This document shows, one piece after another, positions 20,209 through 32,483 of a stretch of DNA of 64,000 bases (positions are counted from its first letter, which is position 1; each line of letters opens with the position of its first letter). The notes under the pieces were generated by a model. The model saw only the letters and a list, made by a program, of their open reading frames with translations. It was not told the DNA's origin and made no database searches. The stretch spans positions 1,674,001 through 1,738,000 of the forward strand of contig OY540812.1 of the NCBI GenBank assembly GCA_961205875.1. Direction: 5' to 3'. A program made the position numbers and the translations under genes. This DNA comes from Sialis fuliginosa (lineage: Eukaryota; Arthropoda; Insecta; Megaloptera; Sialidae).

Positions 20209-21968
20209 ATCCTAGTCCCATTTCAAAATCGTGTGTAATTTTGACGTTTTAAATGTCATTTTGACATTTGCATGAATTTAGATTTAGATTGAAATTTCCA
20301 AAAAATTAAAAATTATGAAAAAATAATCAGGTGCGTTTTAAGAAAAATTTCGAACTAATATTTTTTAGTAAAATTGTATAAAAATTAAATGGTTAACCAA
20401 TTCCAGGCAATTTATATAAACACTATCGGTTTTTTTTAAATTATTGAATAATTAACTACCTTTGGTGAATTTAGCACGAGGAAGCACTGTGCATTTACTT
20501 GGCAGATGTTTTTTTAATTCAAATAATTTTTTTGTTTTAATTAATCACTCGGAGCTGAACCGAAAAAACCGGAACGAAAACCGAAACAAAAAAAATAACG
20601 GTTCGAAGACCATTTAAAACAATAAAAAAATCGATTTTTTTAAATCCTAGAGTGGCCTAACCCCTTAATATTAATGTAATCATCAAGCAAGTTGCCATTT
20701 TCACCTCCTGTCCACGGTTTATAAATGCATGAGGCTTTGTATGCGTGCGTTTACACATTTTAACTAAAGTTTTGCATAAAATTTCAGTTACACGAACTTT
20801 CTACACCTTGGTTTATATTTTTAATTAAGAAATTTTATCAATAAATAGTACGGTACTATAAGTTTTGCATATTAAAGAGATTCAACCCTCTACTGTAAAG
20901 GGGTAATTACCGCACAGAAACAACAAAGGCCTATTATTCACGCCAGAAATGGTCAACGTTTTATTAAAAAGGGTCAGATATACCTTTTTTACGATCGAAC
21001 AATAATTTTTTATATTTATTTTATTTTTAAATTAAAAGTACAACAACGAAATTGTAATTAAATAAAACAAACTTTTTAAGAAAAAAATAAAACTGATTTA
21101 AAAAAAAAACGCACTGAAAAGTATACCTAATAATTAAATTCAGCTGTTTTTAAAGTCGGTTTTATTTTTTCTGTATTAATAAGTTTTTTATTTGCTTGGC
21201 ACTAACTTCAAAAACTATTTTTAGGTTTTTTTTTGAGTTCTGTTTATTTTAAAAAAATTTTTTTTTCATTTGAGTGCCGTATCTTCGAAGTCCATGGTCA
21301 GATTGTGATTAAATTTATATGGGACCACCTCAGGAGTATATTCTTTCAAACAAACAAAACATCATCCAAATCGGTACAGGTTTCTCGGAGTTATACTCGA
21401 AAATGCATAAAAAATATATATTGTCGAATTTTTTGAAGTCATTTAAAAAAAAATAACTACTAACGAATAAAAACGTTTATAGTCGAAACGATATTGGCTT
21501 CTGGACATAAACCGCGCAGATTTGGTCGTTCTATCGACCAACGTTTCGTCTCACATTGCAGTGGATGTCATAGGGGCCCTATTGGTTAATAATAATTAAT
21601 TTTACTGGGGCAGAATTCGGTGCGTAATTTTTTTTTATAGACGAGAGCCTTGCGTTAGTCCAACCCTGTCATAAAGAACACACAATAAAAACATATTTAA
21701 ATTACATTTTATTTTAATTTAAAATCGCATATTATTTTTACTTCTTTTAAATTATTCATTATAAACAAATAGAGAGAATTCCCGTATATATTTTTATTTT
21801 CTTATTATGTTTATATAAATAAAATATAAACTCTCGTTTCCTTTTCCGGACGCGTTTGTTGAAATTTTTATGTGGAATAATATTATTTTAAATTATTAAT
21901 ATAATAATTTTTTATTTATAAATAATATAAATACGCTTTCTCTTTATAAGGATCATATTTTGCTACAC
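20209..21968. other. AT-rich region with two dispersed repeat fragments
   Basis: 20275-20515 (GAATAATTAACTACCTT and GCACGAGGAAGCACTGTGCA) matches 35030-35165. 21233-21440 (ATCTTCGAAGTCCATGGTCA, TTCTCGGAGTTATACTCG) is related, inverted, to 53840-53960. 21480-21560 has CGACCAACGTTTCGTCTC, a motif type I associate with Penelope-like terminal regions but cannot confirm. No gene. Confidence 0.45.
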
Positions 21969-21971
21969 TAA

Positions 21972-22085
21972 TGTCCGGTATTATAAAAAAATGTGTTGGC
22001 TAAAAACACTTTCAAATGGGGTATCAAATTTATCTGACAGTTCTCTTGGAGTATCAAATTTCTCGCACGTGCGGTGATATTTATA
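21972..22085. mobile_element. TGTCCGG MITE, left-end fragment
   Basis: TGTCCGGTATTATAAAA follows TAA at 21969-21971. Then come ACTTTCAAATGGGGTATCAA and CTCGCACGTGCGGTGATATT, matching 41790-41905 loosely. The right half is absent. Confidence 0.6.
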
Positions 22086-22089
22086 TTTT

Positions 22090-22450
22090 CAAATAAACGA
22101 TGTGGTGACCTTAATTATAGGAAATTGAATGCTCTATAAAAAAGATGCTATAAAATTTTCACGTAACATGTGTCGTTCTTGAGATATCTTGAAAAAATAA
22201 ATATTTTGGGATGTCACCCCTCCCTCTTACACACGATTTTGATGATTTCGAAATGGGGCCCTCCTCAAGCCAGACCCAACCAGCCAATTAAGTTTAATTA
22301 ATTTCGGTTCAGTGGTTCATGAGTTATGCGTGTGACAAGGAGACAGACAGACAGATTGACCTGAAAGGGAAAGATCAATTTAAAATTTTGAAATCCGAGA
22401 ACAAACTTCTCGTATCTTCGATATTGCGAGGAAGCAAAAACGTATTTTCA
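22090..22450. repeat. Dispersed repeat, inverse of 34530-34960
   Basis: TTTTCACGTAACATGTGTCG, GTTCTTGAGATATCTTG and TCTTCGATATTGCGAGGA all recur in inverse order and orientation at 34640-34900. An AGACAGACAGACAG run at 22340 is within the unit. It is non-coding. Confidence 0.7.
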
Positions 22451-24222
22451 GACATGAATCAATATTCCTTACTATATATATTTTTTCTTCTTGAAAATAA
22501 GATAATGCGTAGGCAATAAGCGGCAGATTCGAATATTTCGAATTCCGAATGCTGTTCCTTTGAATATTTTCCCCGTCTCTTAAATCGTCCTTATGAAACA
22601 CTTCTTGAAAACATCCCTTAAGGGAGTAAAGATTTGAGAATGTGTTGGAGAGTATTATTGAAAATGCGAAACACCAACTCGATTTTCTCCCAAAGGAGGT
22701 GTTGTATCTCTCTCTCTCTCTCTATGGCGCGCTTTGACGATAAGTGGAAGGGACATTTGAATCAGTACCTACCGATTTTTGTATATATTTATTTCAATAA
22801 AAATTTTGGTCAAGTTTTATAAATATGTTTAGATTTGTAAGGAAATAAATATTGCACACCTCAAGGAAGGTATTCTTGGAAGTGTGTTCTATTCTCGTCC
22901 TAAAATTTTTTTTCGTATGTACATTGATAAAATGAGCTTTATATGTTAAATTTCTTAAGTAACCTACTCAAAATTTTATATTTTTTGAAAGAGAACATTA
23001 CAGTCTCCATATTTACTTAGTTTAATGTCTATTGGTTTTAATTTTCTATCATAAAAATATAAACAAAGTTCAATTTGTCGAGAAATTGAAATTTTTATGT
23101 GACGGCAACATGCTACAGATCGCAAAACATAATAAATAAACAGAAATCCGGACACATTTGGTGAAAGACTTTGTTTTATACTATGTATGAAACCAATTGA
23201 TCGATTTTGTCGCTATACATTATAAAAACAACGTGTATCTGTCTGATTATAGCTAATCCGATTTTTATGCAGTTTTCTTTCATCTTCAAGGTACGTTATT
23301 TGGGCACGCTTTAGTTTATGTTTGATTAAAATTGGTTCTGTAGTTTCCAAAAGCTTGAAAAAACAATTATTTTAAATTAAATTAGCCAACTTGTGTAGAC
23401 AATAATTCAAAAATCATTTTTAAGAGAGCCATATTTCTGAGAGGCATTTAGTACAAAGAAATATGCAGGATGTATTTATAGAAGAAGAGATAAAAGAAAG
23501 CGTTGTGTGGTATGTGCCAGAAACTGTGCCGCTCTGTCTCCAAATTCATTTCAGGAGCTTTCCGCTTATCGAAAAGACCTCATACAGCGTTAAAAGAACT
23601 TCAAAGCATTAAAGTCGGGGCCATCTTGTGTATCATCAAGCCCAAATCTGTTGTGTTGTTGTGCGAGTGTGTGTGTGTGTGTGCAATGTTTCATCACCCC
23701 CACTTGCCCCCTCCCTCCTTATTTTCCCCCTTTTCTACTTCGCGAACAACGTTTATTAAGTAATTTAGTGGAGAAAACGGCGGAAAAACTCGATATTGGA
23801 AAAGTTGCCAAGCGCCCGACGGACTTGTCCCTCTCTCTCTGTGTGTGTGTGTCTTTGTTTCTCCTCTCTCTCTTGATGTGACCTGTGGTTGCCAAACTTT
23901 TACTGTAAATCCATCTGTAACTGTTTAAATTTCTTGGTTTGATTTCAAATTGTATCTTGCATAATTTATGCAATACTTTGCTGGCGTCATTAGTTCGTTT
24001 CGTTTTTGTTTTTGTTGGAATGAACTGTTTTAGAACTTCTGGAAAGTTATTAGATTCCTCGCCGACCTTTTGCGTTTATTTATTAAGAGATGTAGTAGTG
24101 AGTTTTGTAATTTTAGTCTGGTAACTTTTAATAAAAGAAAGAAAATAACTTCACGCCGATTGTAAGTGGATATTTTGAGTGTACGTAACATATAAGCTAA
24201 AAGTTTTGATTGTACTCAATGC
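22451..24222. other. Mixed low-complexity and unassigned sequence
   Basis: A CT run lies at 22709-22724 and GT/CT runs at 23665-23690 and 23830-23870. 22966-23085 (ACATTACAGTCTC through AAAGTTCAATTTGTCGAGA) is nearly identical to 27280-27400. The short plus-strand frames at 23503 and 23651 and the minus-strand frame at 23719 run through the simple repeats and are not credible genes. Confidence 0.45.
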
Positions 24223-24861
24223 CATTTTACACCCTAGATACAGATATATGGGCAAATCCACAGAACGTGGCCGCTTTGGGGGAACGGCAATAGTGCGCGT
24301 GTGGGAATGTATATTACCCACCCATAAGTACACGAACTCAAAGTATACTTTATTGTGGATGTAAACATGGAGTTACAAGTCGATTGCTTGATTCATATAA
24401 AAACTGCAGCACAATTTGCATTGAAAAATCGGTTATTTTCACGTTTTCAGAATGGAACTTTAAAAAAAAAAGAAAAATTCATACCACCGCAATTTTCTCA
24501 GATTCAAACCAATGAATCTGAAATTTTTACTGGACATGTTTTTTGGTACAATGAACCTTTTCCCGGAGTTTCAAAGGCGCACACGTCTTACATTTCATAT
24601 GCGCGATTGTTTTATCCAGCGAACGGCAATTTCAGCGTTTTTTATTTGGTTTATTTGCTGTAACTTTTGGAACATCCGAAGCACACTCCTGAAATTGAGA
24701 CCAATTATTCTTCTCTTTGTTACGAAGATTTTGAGACGACATAGAAGAGTGTGCGTTCAATGCTCCATTTTGAAGAAGCTTTTGAGTATTTTAATTTAAA
24801 GCTAATGCGGCCACGTTCTGTGGATTTGCCCATATATATTGTGTATCTAGGGTGTAAAATG
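24223..24861. mobile_element. Inverted-terminal-repeat element, ~640 bp
   Basis: CATTTTACACCCTAGATACA at the left returns inverted at 24838-24861, and ATGGGCAAATCCACAGAACG is also shared. The terminal repeats are therefore about 55 bp with one small length difference. A TA could be read as the duplication if the element starts at CACCCTAG, but the match extends outward by 7 bp, so the ends are uncertain. The two overlapping interior frames (24355-24663, 24512-24799) have no recognised domain. Confidence 0.75.
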
Positions 24862-24892
24862 ATATTATATAATATTAACAATAATATAATAT

Positions 24893-25815
24893 AATAATTA
24901 ATTGATATACTTTGTATTTTGCTATATTAATATTAAAATTCCACTCTAGTAAGCTTTGGACAAAATTTTTAACAGTTCTATTTTCATTAAAATGTGTTTC
25001 TTAATTTTTTATTCTATAATATAAGATGTATAAGTGGTGATACTGAGAAAGAATATAAGTGTGCACCACCAGAGATATCAGAAGCTGCAAATTCTGTAAT
25101 TTTAAATTTACTATCTGTAAAATCTAAATTGATATATGAAAATTACAGTGCCAAGAAAAAAAACTCAAGAGGTTCAGTTTATGGAACACACTGTACATAT
25201 AATAATTAATTGATATACTTTGTATTTTGCTGTATTAATATTAAAATTCAACTCTAGTAAGCTTTGGACAAAACTTTTGATACTTCTATTTTCATTAAAA
25301 TGTGTTTCTTAATTTGTTATTCTATAATATAAGATGATTGATAAGTGGTGATACTGAGAAAGAACATAAGTGTGCATCACCAGAGATATCAGAAGCTGCA
25401 AATTCTGTAATTTTAAATTTACTATCTGTAAAATCTAAATTGATATATGAAAATTACAGTGCCAAGAAAAAAAACTTAAGAGGTTCCGTTTATGGAACAC
25501 ACTGTACATATAATAATTAATTTATATACTTTGTATTTTGCTATATTAATATTAAAATTCCACTCTAGTAAGCTTTGGACAAAATTTTTAACAGTTCTAT
25601 TTTCATTAAAATGCGTTTCTTAATTTGTTATTCTATAATATAAGATGGATAAGTTGTGATACTGAAAAAGAACATAAGTGTGCATCACCAGAGATATCAG
25701 AAGCTGCAAATTCTGTAATTTTAAATTTACTATCTGTAAAATCTAAATTGATATATGAAAATTACAGTGCCAAGAAAAAAAACTTAAGAGGTTCCGTTTA
25801 TGGAACACACTGTAC
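24893..25815 (+). repeat. 308-bp unit in triplicate with a conserved open frame
   Basis: Three tandem units (about 24893, 25201 and 25512) are nearly identical. Each contains a stop-free stretch encoding TEKEHKCASPEISEAANSVI then LNLLSVKSKLIYENYSAKKK and RGSVYGTHCT, with only a handful of amino-acid changes. Each frame follows an AT-rich stretch ending ATAATATAAG, which could act as a splice acceptor. The LLSVKSKLIYENY string resembles the N-terminal helical region of tyrosine-recombinase-type transposon proteins (LLPxKSxxxYE). That is recall-based and tentative. It may be triplicated exon fragments of a mobile-element gene. Confidence 0.6.
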
Positions 25816-26856
25816 AAAAAAAGATACACTATAATTTTATAAACCATTCAAATAGAATCACATACGACATCGATCCTTTTTTGGCCAGTATTTTAAATCA
25901 TCCCTAGACATATTTTTTTTACGAAAGGCATTATTCTTTACACTGTTCATAAAATTCAAGAATTTAGTACATACTTGTATATATTCTTCTACACACTCAC
26001 GCAACCAATAATTTTCTATCAAGGGTGGGCAATAATTACCTAAAATCGAGACGATTTATTATTTGAATATGTAATCAAAACAAAAAAACATTATCTACTA
26101 TATATAATGAAGTGCCCTGACTCACAATCATTTTTTTAACCATTTCCACTCATCGTTGAACCTTGAAATTTGGTATATATATTCCTTGGGGGTAAAAAAT
26201 AACAATTTTTTATAAACTGCATAAATATCCCAACTGCATGTTGGAATATATTAATAAATATACACTTTTTATTGTTATTAGTAGAGATTGGAAAAATAGT
26301 TGTTATTTTCAATGAAATAGTTACTAGTTGAATTTTTTTCGGAAAATAGTTGGTAAATAGTTTTTTTTACGATTTAATAATAATTAGTGCAAAAGAAGCA
26401 GTAAAAAGTGTTTAAAAATAGTTGAAAAGGTAGTTGCAAATAGTTGATTTCAAATTGTGTTCAATCAAACCAGTTTTCTGAAAACGGTGGAGATATGTAA
26501 TAAAAATTACAATAAATGCATTTTTACGCAATAGTTGAAAAACTATTTTTCCAGTCTCTAGTTATTACTAATAATGCTGTTTTATTTGATTATTTATTTC
26601 CATTTCGTGGTGAAGTCGTATTTTCTTTAAATTATAGTCTTATAAATTATAGGGAAGAAAACGTCACATTTTTGAAAACAATCTTTCAGCCGGATACGAA
26701 TGTTTACCTACATCGATTTTTGAATTTTTCGAATTACTTTAAACAGTGCGAATTAGAGAAAAATGGTCAAGTTAAAAATTGTAGGTAATATTAATATCTA
26801 TAATTTATGTTCTACACATTTCTTCGAAAAAAAAAAAAAAACAAAAAAAAATAATG
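25816..26856. other. AT-rich region, no recognised gene
   Basis: 26630-26830 (TCTATAATTTATGTTCTAC and neighbours) is a diverged member of the repeat seen at 48650-48840. 26300-26460 repeats AAATAGTTG-type motifs imperfectly. The 90-codon plus-strand frame at 26516 is not recognised and is probably repeat-derived. Confidence 0.4.
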
Positions 26857-27470
26857 CTCCGGATGGACGAAGGGATTTGAAAATTTTAAAAATTTTCACA
26901 AATTGCGGATGTTGAAAGTCAAAGTTCTTTACTCGACTAAAATTTCATTCGCATTTTCGGCTATAAAAAAAATAATTCGTCCATCCGGAGGACAATTATG
27001 TATAGAATAAGTGAGAAAAATTTCAAACCGATCGGCAAATCCGTTCTCAAGTTACAGAGATCACCGACTTCGAAAACATGGTTTCGAAAAAAACGCGTTT
27101 AAACGATTTGCATGCAGATAAAAAATTCATTTTGGAACTTACACACTTACACTGAATTGTCTATGGACAGGACATTTGCCTGAAATTTTCAGAGAATACT
27201 TTTGAAATATTCTACTTTGAGAAAATGCAAAAAAAAATGATTTTTTCAAAATTCTAACTGGGTCTGCCCCCTTATGTAACCTTCTCAAAATTTTATATGT
27301 TTTGAAAGAAAACATTACAGTCTCTATATTTACTTAGTTTAATGTCGATTCGTTTTAATTTTCTATCATAAAAATATAAACAAAGTTCAATTTGTCGAGA
27401 GAATACTTTTGAAATATTCTACTTTGAGAAAGTGCAAAAAAAAATGGATTTTTTCAAAATTCTAATTGGA
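26857..27470. repeat. Inverted repeat plus 70-bp direct duplication
   Basis: CTCCGGATGGACGAA at 26857 pairs with TTCGTCCATCCGGAG at 26976. Downstream, GAATACTTTTGAAATATTCT occurs at about 27194 and again at 27400, with the following bases also conserved. Between the two lies a segment (27280-27400) that also occurs at 22966-23085. This looks like a tandem duplication generated together with an insertion. Confidence 0.65.
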
Positions 27471-28030
27471 TAAACCACTGAAGCCTCTTTTAAAAAACAC
27501 CGACCATCTTGTCCACCCCTGCAACACATACGCGTATTACATATAGACAGTTTAAGCATCCAATGTACTGTAGATAAAAAAAGGTCATGCAGTTTAAACA
27601 AAGACGGTACTTTAGTGTGTTTAATATAACTGCAGCAGTCTTCTTATCTCTTGAGCTGACATACGGCTGACGCCCTCGTATATAAACCGTGGGGAAGTGT
27701 TCTCAGCCACCCCCTCCCCCCAAAAGCCACGCCCACATCACCACCCCTATCGGTAGCAAAGCGGAAATCGTCCTACACCGGCTATTCCGAAACTTATTAA
27801 AAGACGTATCGAAGAAGAATTGCCTCGGTTTTATTTTAGTCTGTATAAGGAAAAAATGTTTTATGAAGATTCATTGTTTTGAAAGACGGCCGGTGATAAA
27901 TCTTGCAGTGATATAAAAGGAAGTATTTATTTTATTATGAAAAGCTTTTAATTCTATATATTTTTTGATATATTATGTTTTTTTTTTCGTTCCACTTTTT
28001 TTTTTTTTAAATCTACCAAGTTGATTAAGC
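27471..28030. other. No recognised gene or element
   Basis: 27660-27790 is GC-richer with a C-rich stretch (CAGCCACCCCCTCCCCCC). Nothing is repeated elsewhere in the window that I could see. Confidence 0.4.
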
Positions 28031-28034
28031 CATA

Positions 28035-28311
28035 GGAAATTTATATATTGTAGTAACCTTTGGTCAAATTTAACGATATGTGATTGGTGCATTTTGAAAT
28101 ACTGCCATAAAATTTAATAAAAAAGTAATTCGTGTTTTGTTTCCAAATTAATTTCATTAATGTATTTTATTGTTGAAAACAAAATACTGTTGATTAATTT
28201 AAAATTTATCAGTTAGTTTCGAGGCGGCATTTCAAAATGCACCAATCACACATCGTTAAATTTGACCAAAGGTTACTACAACATTTCTAATTGTCCCCAT
28301 GTTAAATTTCC
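28035..28311. mobile_element. 277-bp TA-flanked MITE
   Basis: The ends GGAAATTTA and TAAATTTCC are flanked by TA (28033-28034 and 28312-28313). GTAGTAACCTTTGGTCAAAT and GATTGGTGCATTTTGAAAT on the left return inverted at 28220-28290, giving arms of about 70 bp. It is probably mobilised by a Tc1/mariner-type transposase and has no coding capacity. Confidence 0.8.
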
Positions 28312-28354
28312 TATAGAAAGCACTGTATAAGAATTATGGTTTTAAATACATTTA

Positions 28355-28615
28355 TGTCCGGTGTTATAAAGAATTTGCTTGGTTGCAAATGCAAATTAGC
28401 TCCCAGCTAACGCTATCTGCTAAGTATTAAATATAAATGATAACCACTCTTAAGTAGAAATCAGTGACTTAAAATAAGTACCCCATAAAATGCATAGCAT
28501 TTACATTATGTATACATTTATTACCACTGTTTTAAAATATCGAGCAATTTCATAACAATTTGACACCTAGCAGATAGCATTAGCTGGAAGTTAATTTGCA
28601 TTTGCCCCAATGTTG
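28355..28615. mobile_element. TGTCCGG-type MITE variant
   Basis: TGTCCGGTGTTATAAAGAAT follows TTA at 28352-28354. The interior has inverted GCTAACGCTATCTGCTA-type arms (CTAGCAGATAGC near 28568) and matches 51928-52206 throughout. The right terminus decays after AATTTGCATTTGC. Confidence 0.65.
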
Positions 28616-29541
28616 GGAATTAAGGGTAAAGGGTTTTGGATATAAGTTTTGAAATCCTATTCAATGTAAATGCAAAAAAATAAATCGAGAAGGTACTGGC
28701 ACCAATTATGGCCGCTATAAGAGCAAGGTTTACTGTTTTTTGGGATTGATGGACTTATTTTTTGAAATTCTCATTAACTCATGTTACTAATAAAACAATT
28801 AAATCAGTTTAAATTTTCTCTTTCTAGTTACTTCTTTCTCACGCCTAAAAAATGACATTCTTTTAATTTCTGGTACATTTCACCAGAAATTCCATGAATC
28901 AAACAATCAAAACTCGTTGTTCCGTTTCTTTGGTCAGTCGTGAACGTGACCATTGATTTGTGGAAGCTATGAAATATTGGTCGACCAGTAAGACATTACT
29001 AATACCTAGAATCACAAGTAATTACCGTCGAAATTCCCCTAAAATCATGAATTCCGCATACTTGTTCCTTGTGTTATATATATAATATAAACCGTGGAGG
29101 AGGAGGGTGGGCTTGTTAGATCTCGTAAGGGATTTTTTCTTTCGCCGGAGGGATTATGACATTAGATATAATCGTGTCATTATCGTTTCCTCTCTTACAA
29201 CTTTTTTTATGTGCTACATTTTATGGTTTTTAATAGATAATGATAGTCGGAAAGTTTTTTTGGATTAGGTTGTTATTTTATATTTTATGGAAACTTAATT
29301 GTTTTGACCCAATTAATTTTTTAATTATAATTTATTTTCTAGCTGGGGGTCGTCTGTAAAATATGTACGCAAAAAGGGGAGGAGGGTAATCAAAAAAACA
29401 AAAAAATTCTAGTGGCGAGGTGTGAAATTTTTAATAAGGGAAGCATATTTTGTCAATCCTCCCCCTCCTATTTACAAAAAAAAAGTAGCTTTTACTTTTT
29501 TAAATTCTTATATAAATATTTATATAGTGACTAAATGATTC
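28616..29541. other. No recognised gene
   Basis: 28690-28730 contains AGGTACTGGCACCAATT, an inverse relative of the GGTGCCAGTACCTTA string at 52619 and 62135. 29090-29160 and 29360-29480 carry G-rich and A-rich patches. Nothing else is assignable. Confidence 0.4.
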
Positions 29542-30420
29542 TACGTCTTATTTTATTGTATTTTAGTCGATATTTGTATGACGAGTTGAAGTTTACTGCA
29601 GGAAATTTCACTAAAAAATTTAGAATTTTTTATTTCGTTAAAAGTATGTTTATTGTATAGAAAATGACGTGAAAAGTTGTTTGTTTCAAACCGCAGGTCT
29701 GTATCTCAAACCGTTCTCGAGATATAGCCTCTCAAAGTTTTAGTTTTTTCAAATTTTTGGAGAAAAAAGGCCATAACTTTTGAACGCGTGGTCGGAATTG
29801 ATTTTAGTTGACGGATTTGAAATCGGCGTGTCAAAATCTATATAAAGACATGTATAATACTTTAAAATTCGAAAAAAAAATTTTGGCCAAAAATCGACAT
29901 TTTTTAAGGTATACCCCTTTGAATTTTTTCAATTTTTCATGAAATTTTTTTTTCGAGTTTTAAGGTATTATACATGTCATTATATAGATTTTGACACGCT
30001 GATTCCAAATCCGTCAACTAAAATCAATTCCGACTACGCGTTCAAAAGTTATGGATTTTTTTCTCCAAAAATTTGAAAAAACTAAAACTTTGAGAGGTTA
30101 TATCTTGAGAACGGTTTGAGATACAGACCTGCGGTTTGAACAGTTCAACTTTTCACATCATTTTCTATACAATAAACATACTTTTAACGATATCAAAAAT
30201 TCGAAATTTTTTAGTGAAATTTCCTGCAGTGAACTTCAACTCGTCATAGAAATATCGACTAAAAAACAAGAAAATAAGACGTAGAGGTATTACAGTTTTA
30301 TAACTGAGCGTGTAAATTAATATTAAATGCTATTTTTGATTAAAATGTTTGAGTTGCGCATAAAGACGAATATTCTAATAATATTTTTAAATTATTTATT
30401 AACTGAAAACACAGATTTGT
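29542..30420. repeat. Long inverted-repeat element copy B (empty site)
   Basis: A foldback with its axis near 29910: CTACGTCTTATTTT at 29542 returns inverted as AAAATAAGACGTAG near 30275. It preserves GACCTGCGGTTTG at 30126, the uninterrupted version of the site that carries the Transib-like insertion in copy A. The right side extends through TTTTAAATTATTTATTAACT; the left outer arm is lost. Confidence 0.85.
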
Positions 30421-30660
30421 ATTAATTTACCCATAAAGTAAGGGAAGTACTGCTTCCATGGACGCTTCGCCATTAATATAGAAGTATATAACTAGTCGAT
30501 GAATTTATTTGTATGTTAAAAAATTATTATTATTAAAATATATCTATAGAAAACCTATTCAAGAGATAGAAAATTCCTCTTTTGAAAAAAAAAGAGACTT
30601 TCATCCCTGAATAATGAAACCTGCTTAATAAACCTTAGGTATGTTAGTTGCTTCGCGTAA

Positions 30661-31155
30661 GGCGGCTATTACATTATCAAAGAAATGTGATAAAATTTCT
30701 TTGATCAAAGAAATATGACAGTGTAATAAGTCAACTTTTATAATATTTACCTTCATAATATTTATATGATCATAGTTAATGACAGTCTCTTATATTTGAT
30801 CAAAGTTTATTGATAGATAAATCAAAATGGCGACTGTCAAGTTATCACTGACAGTTACAGTTAATATATTAATATCAACATAATCCAGTATTATATGATA
30901 ATCTTCTTATTGATTATAAAAACTGCAATACACAGTTGTAAATTCAAACCTCGATCGCGTCAACTGACGAACATCCACACATTGATTATCAAAATGCACC
31001 AAAAAAGAAGAAAATATCCCTAGATAATACTAAGAAAATATTATCAAATATTTTATGTAGTGTAATAGAACAAAATCTCGTATTTTATCAAAGAAATATG
31101 ATCAAATCTTTGTCAAAGATGTTTGACATATTTATTTGATAGTGTAATAGTCGCC
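30661..31155 (+). mobile_element. GGCGGC MITE (PIF/Harbinger-like), full copy
   Basis: 495 bp, ending GTCGCC rather than GCCGCC, with TAA at 30658-30660 and 31156-31158. This copy has lost the GACGTC palindrome (it reads TTTATTGATAGATAAATC there) but keeps AAAATGGCGAC. It is the most diverged of the full copies. Confidence 0.9.
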
Positions 31156-31158
31156 TAA

Positions 31159-31671
31159 AACAAGTAAATAAAACAAAGATAATTGAGTGTAATTTCAAAT
31201 CCATTTCAACAAGAGATCAAATAAATAGAAGAAGAAGAAAAAAACGTATAAAATTATCCAAACTCTTATACCATTGTGGTAATTTACATTCTAAAAACGT
31301 AAAAATCTCAAACGAATATAATATTTTTCGCATTTATTTTTCGAATACAGTATTTTCCCCCGCTGACTTTTGATCATTGTTGGGTACCCAGTGTTGAGAG
31401 CTATCCAACTGTCACATTTAAATTAAAGAATCCCCGTCCATAATTCAAATATCGATCCCGCGGGCGGATTTAAAGAAGGATTTTGGCTCAAGTACGTACT
31501 TTAAGGTAATACCACAATGGGGTTGTTAGAAATATTATAATGGGGTTTATTTTTGTGTATGCTTAAAGCTGACGTTGAGATTTTCTTTTTTTTATGGATT
31601 CTTTAAGAGTTTGGGACGGGGGTAATCTTAATATTAAAAAGTTGTTCGTAATAAATCGCATATAAGAGTGT
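31159..31671. other. Unassigned, possible host sequence
   Basis: 31370-31510 is GC-richer (GATCCCGCGGGCGGATTT) and not repeated in the window. No gene. Confidence 0.35.
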
Positions 31672-31870
31672 TTTTACTTCCATATTATGTTCTGAAAGAA
31701 ATGGAAGTATTGTAATACCGTCGAAAAATCATGTCCGAGTTAAGAGCAGATTTTGATTGTGCTACCTTCAAAACGTAAAGAAAAGTTGGCGTGTTTCTGT
31801 GTGTCTGGGTGTAGAAGTTTCTTAACTACTGTAAAAATGCACCGACCTGAATTGTTTTTGGTGCAAATGT
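31672..31870. repeat. TTCCATG-family repeat, inverted partial copy
   Basis: It begins TTTTTACTTCCATATTATGT, followed by AGAAATGGAAGTATTGTAAT and CATGTCCGAGTTAAGAGCAG. It continues through AACTACTGTAAAAATGCACC to about 31870, where the match fades. It ends about 55 bp before the chimeric GGCGGC MITE. Confidence 0.75.
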
Positions 31871-31924
31871 TAGCGTTTCGTATTAAATTCTGTCAAGGTC
31901 ATTCCATTTCACTAGGATCGCTAA

Positions 31925-32480
31925 GGCGGCTATTACACTATCAAAGAAATATGATAAAATTTCTTTGATCAAAGAAATATGACAGTGTAATAAGTCAACT
32001 TTTATAATATTTACCTTCATAATATTTCTATGATCATAGTTAATGACAGTCTCTTATATTTGATCAAAGTTTTTTGACGTCAAAAACAAAATGGCGACTA
32101 CCAAGTTATCACTGACAGTTACAGTTACATAATTATTAATATATGAATGTCAACAAAATCCAGTATTATATGATAATCTTCTTATTGATTATAAAAACCA
32201 CGATACACGGTTGTAAATTCAAACCTCGATCGCGTCAATTGACGAACATCCACGCACTGATATTCAAAAGGCACCAAAAAAGAAGAAAATATCCCCTATT
32301 GAGAAAATATTATCAAATATTTTATGTAGTGTAATAAAACAAAATCTCGTATTTCATCAAAGAAATATGATCAAATCTTTGACATATTTATTTGATAGTG
32401 TAATAGCCACCTTATTACATTGTCATATTTCATTGATCAAAGAAATTTTATCATATTTCTTTGATAGTGTAATAGCCGCC
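31925..32480 (+). mobile_element. Chimeric GGCGGC MITE with an extra inverted end
   Basis: The 556-bp element has TAA at 31922-31924 and 32481-32483. The normal right end occurs inside, at 32411, with a mutated GCCACC. It is followed by 69 bp (32412-32480) that are the inverse complement of the left end. Both outer termini are thus left-end sequence. The matched TAA outside suggests the chimera moved as one unit. Interior cargo is as in the other copies. Confidence 0.9.
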
Positions 32481-32483
32481 TAA

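Noticed and set aside
23503-23973. Frames around GT and CT microsatellites
   Set aside because: Translations are VCVCV/SLSL runs from simple repeats.
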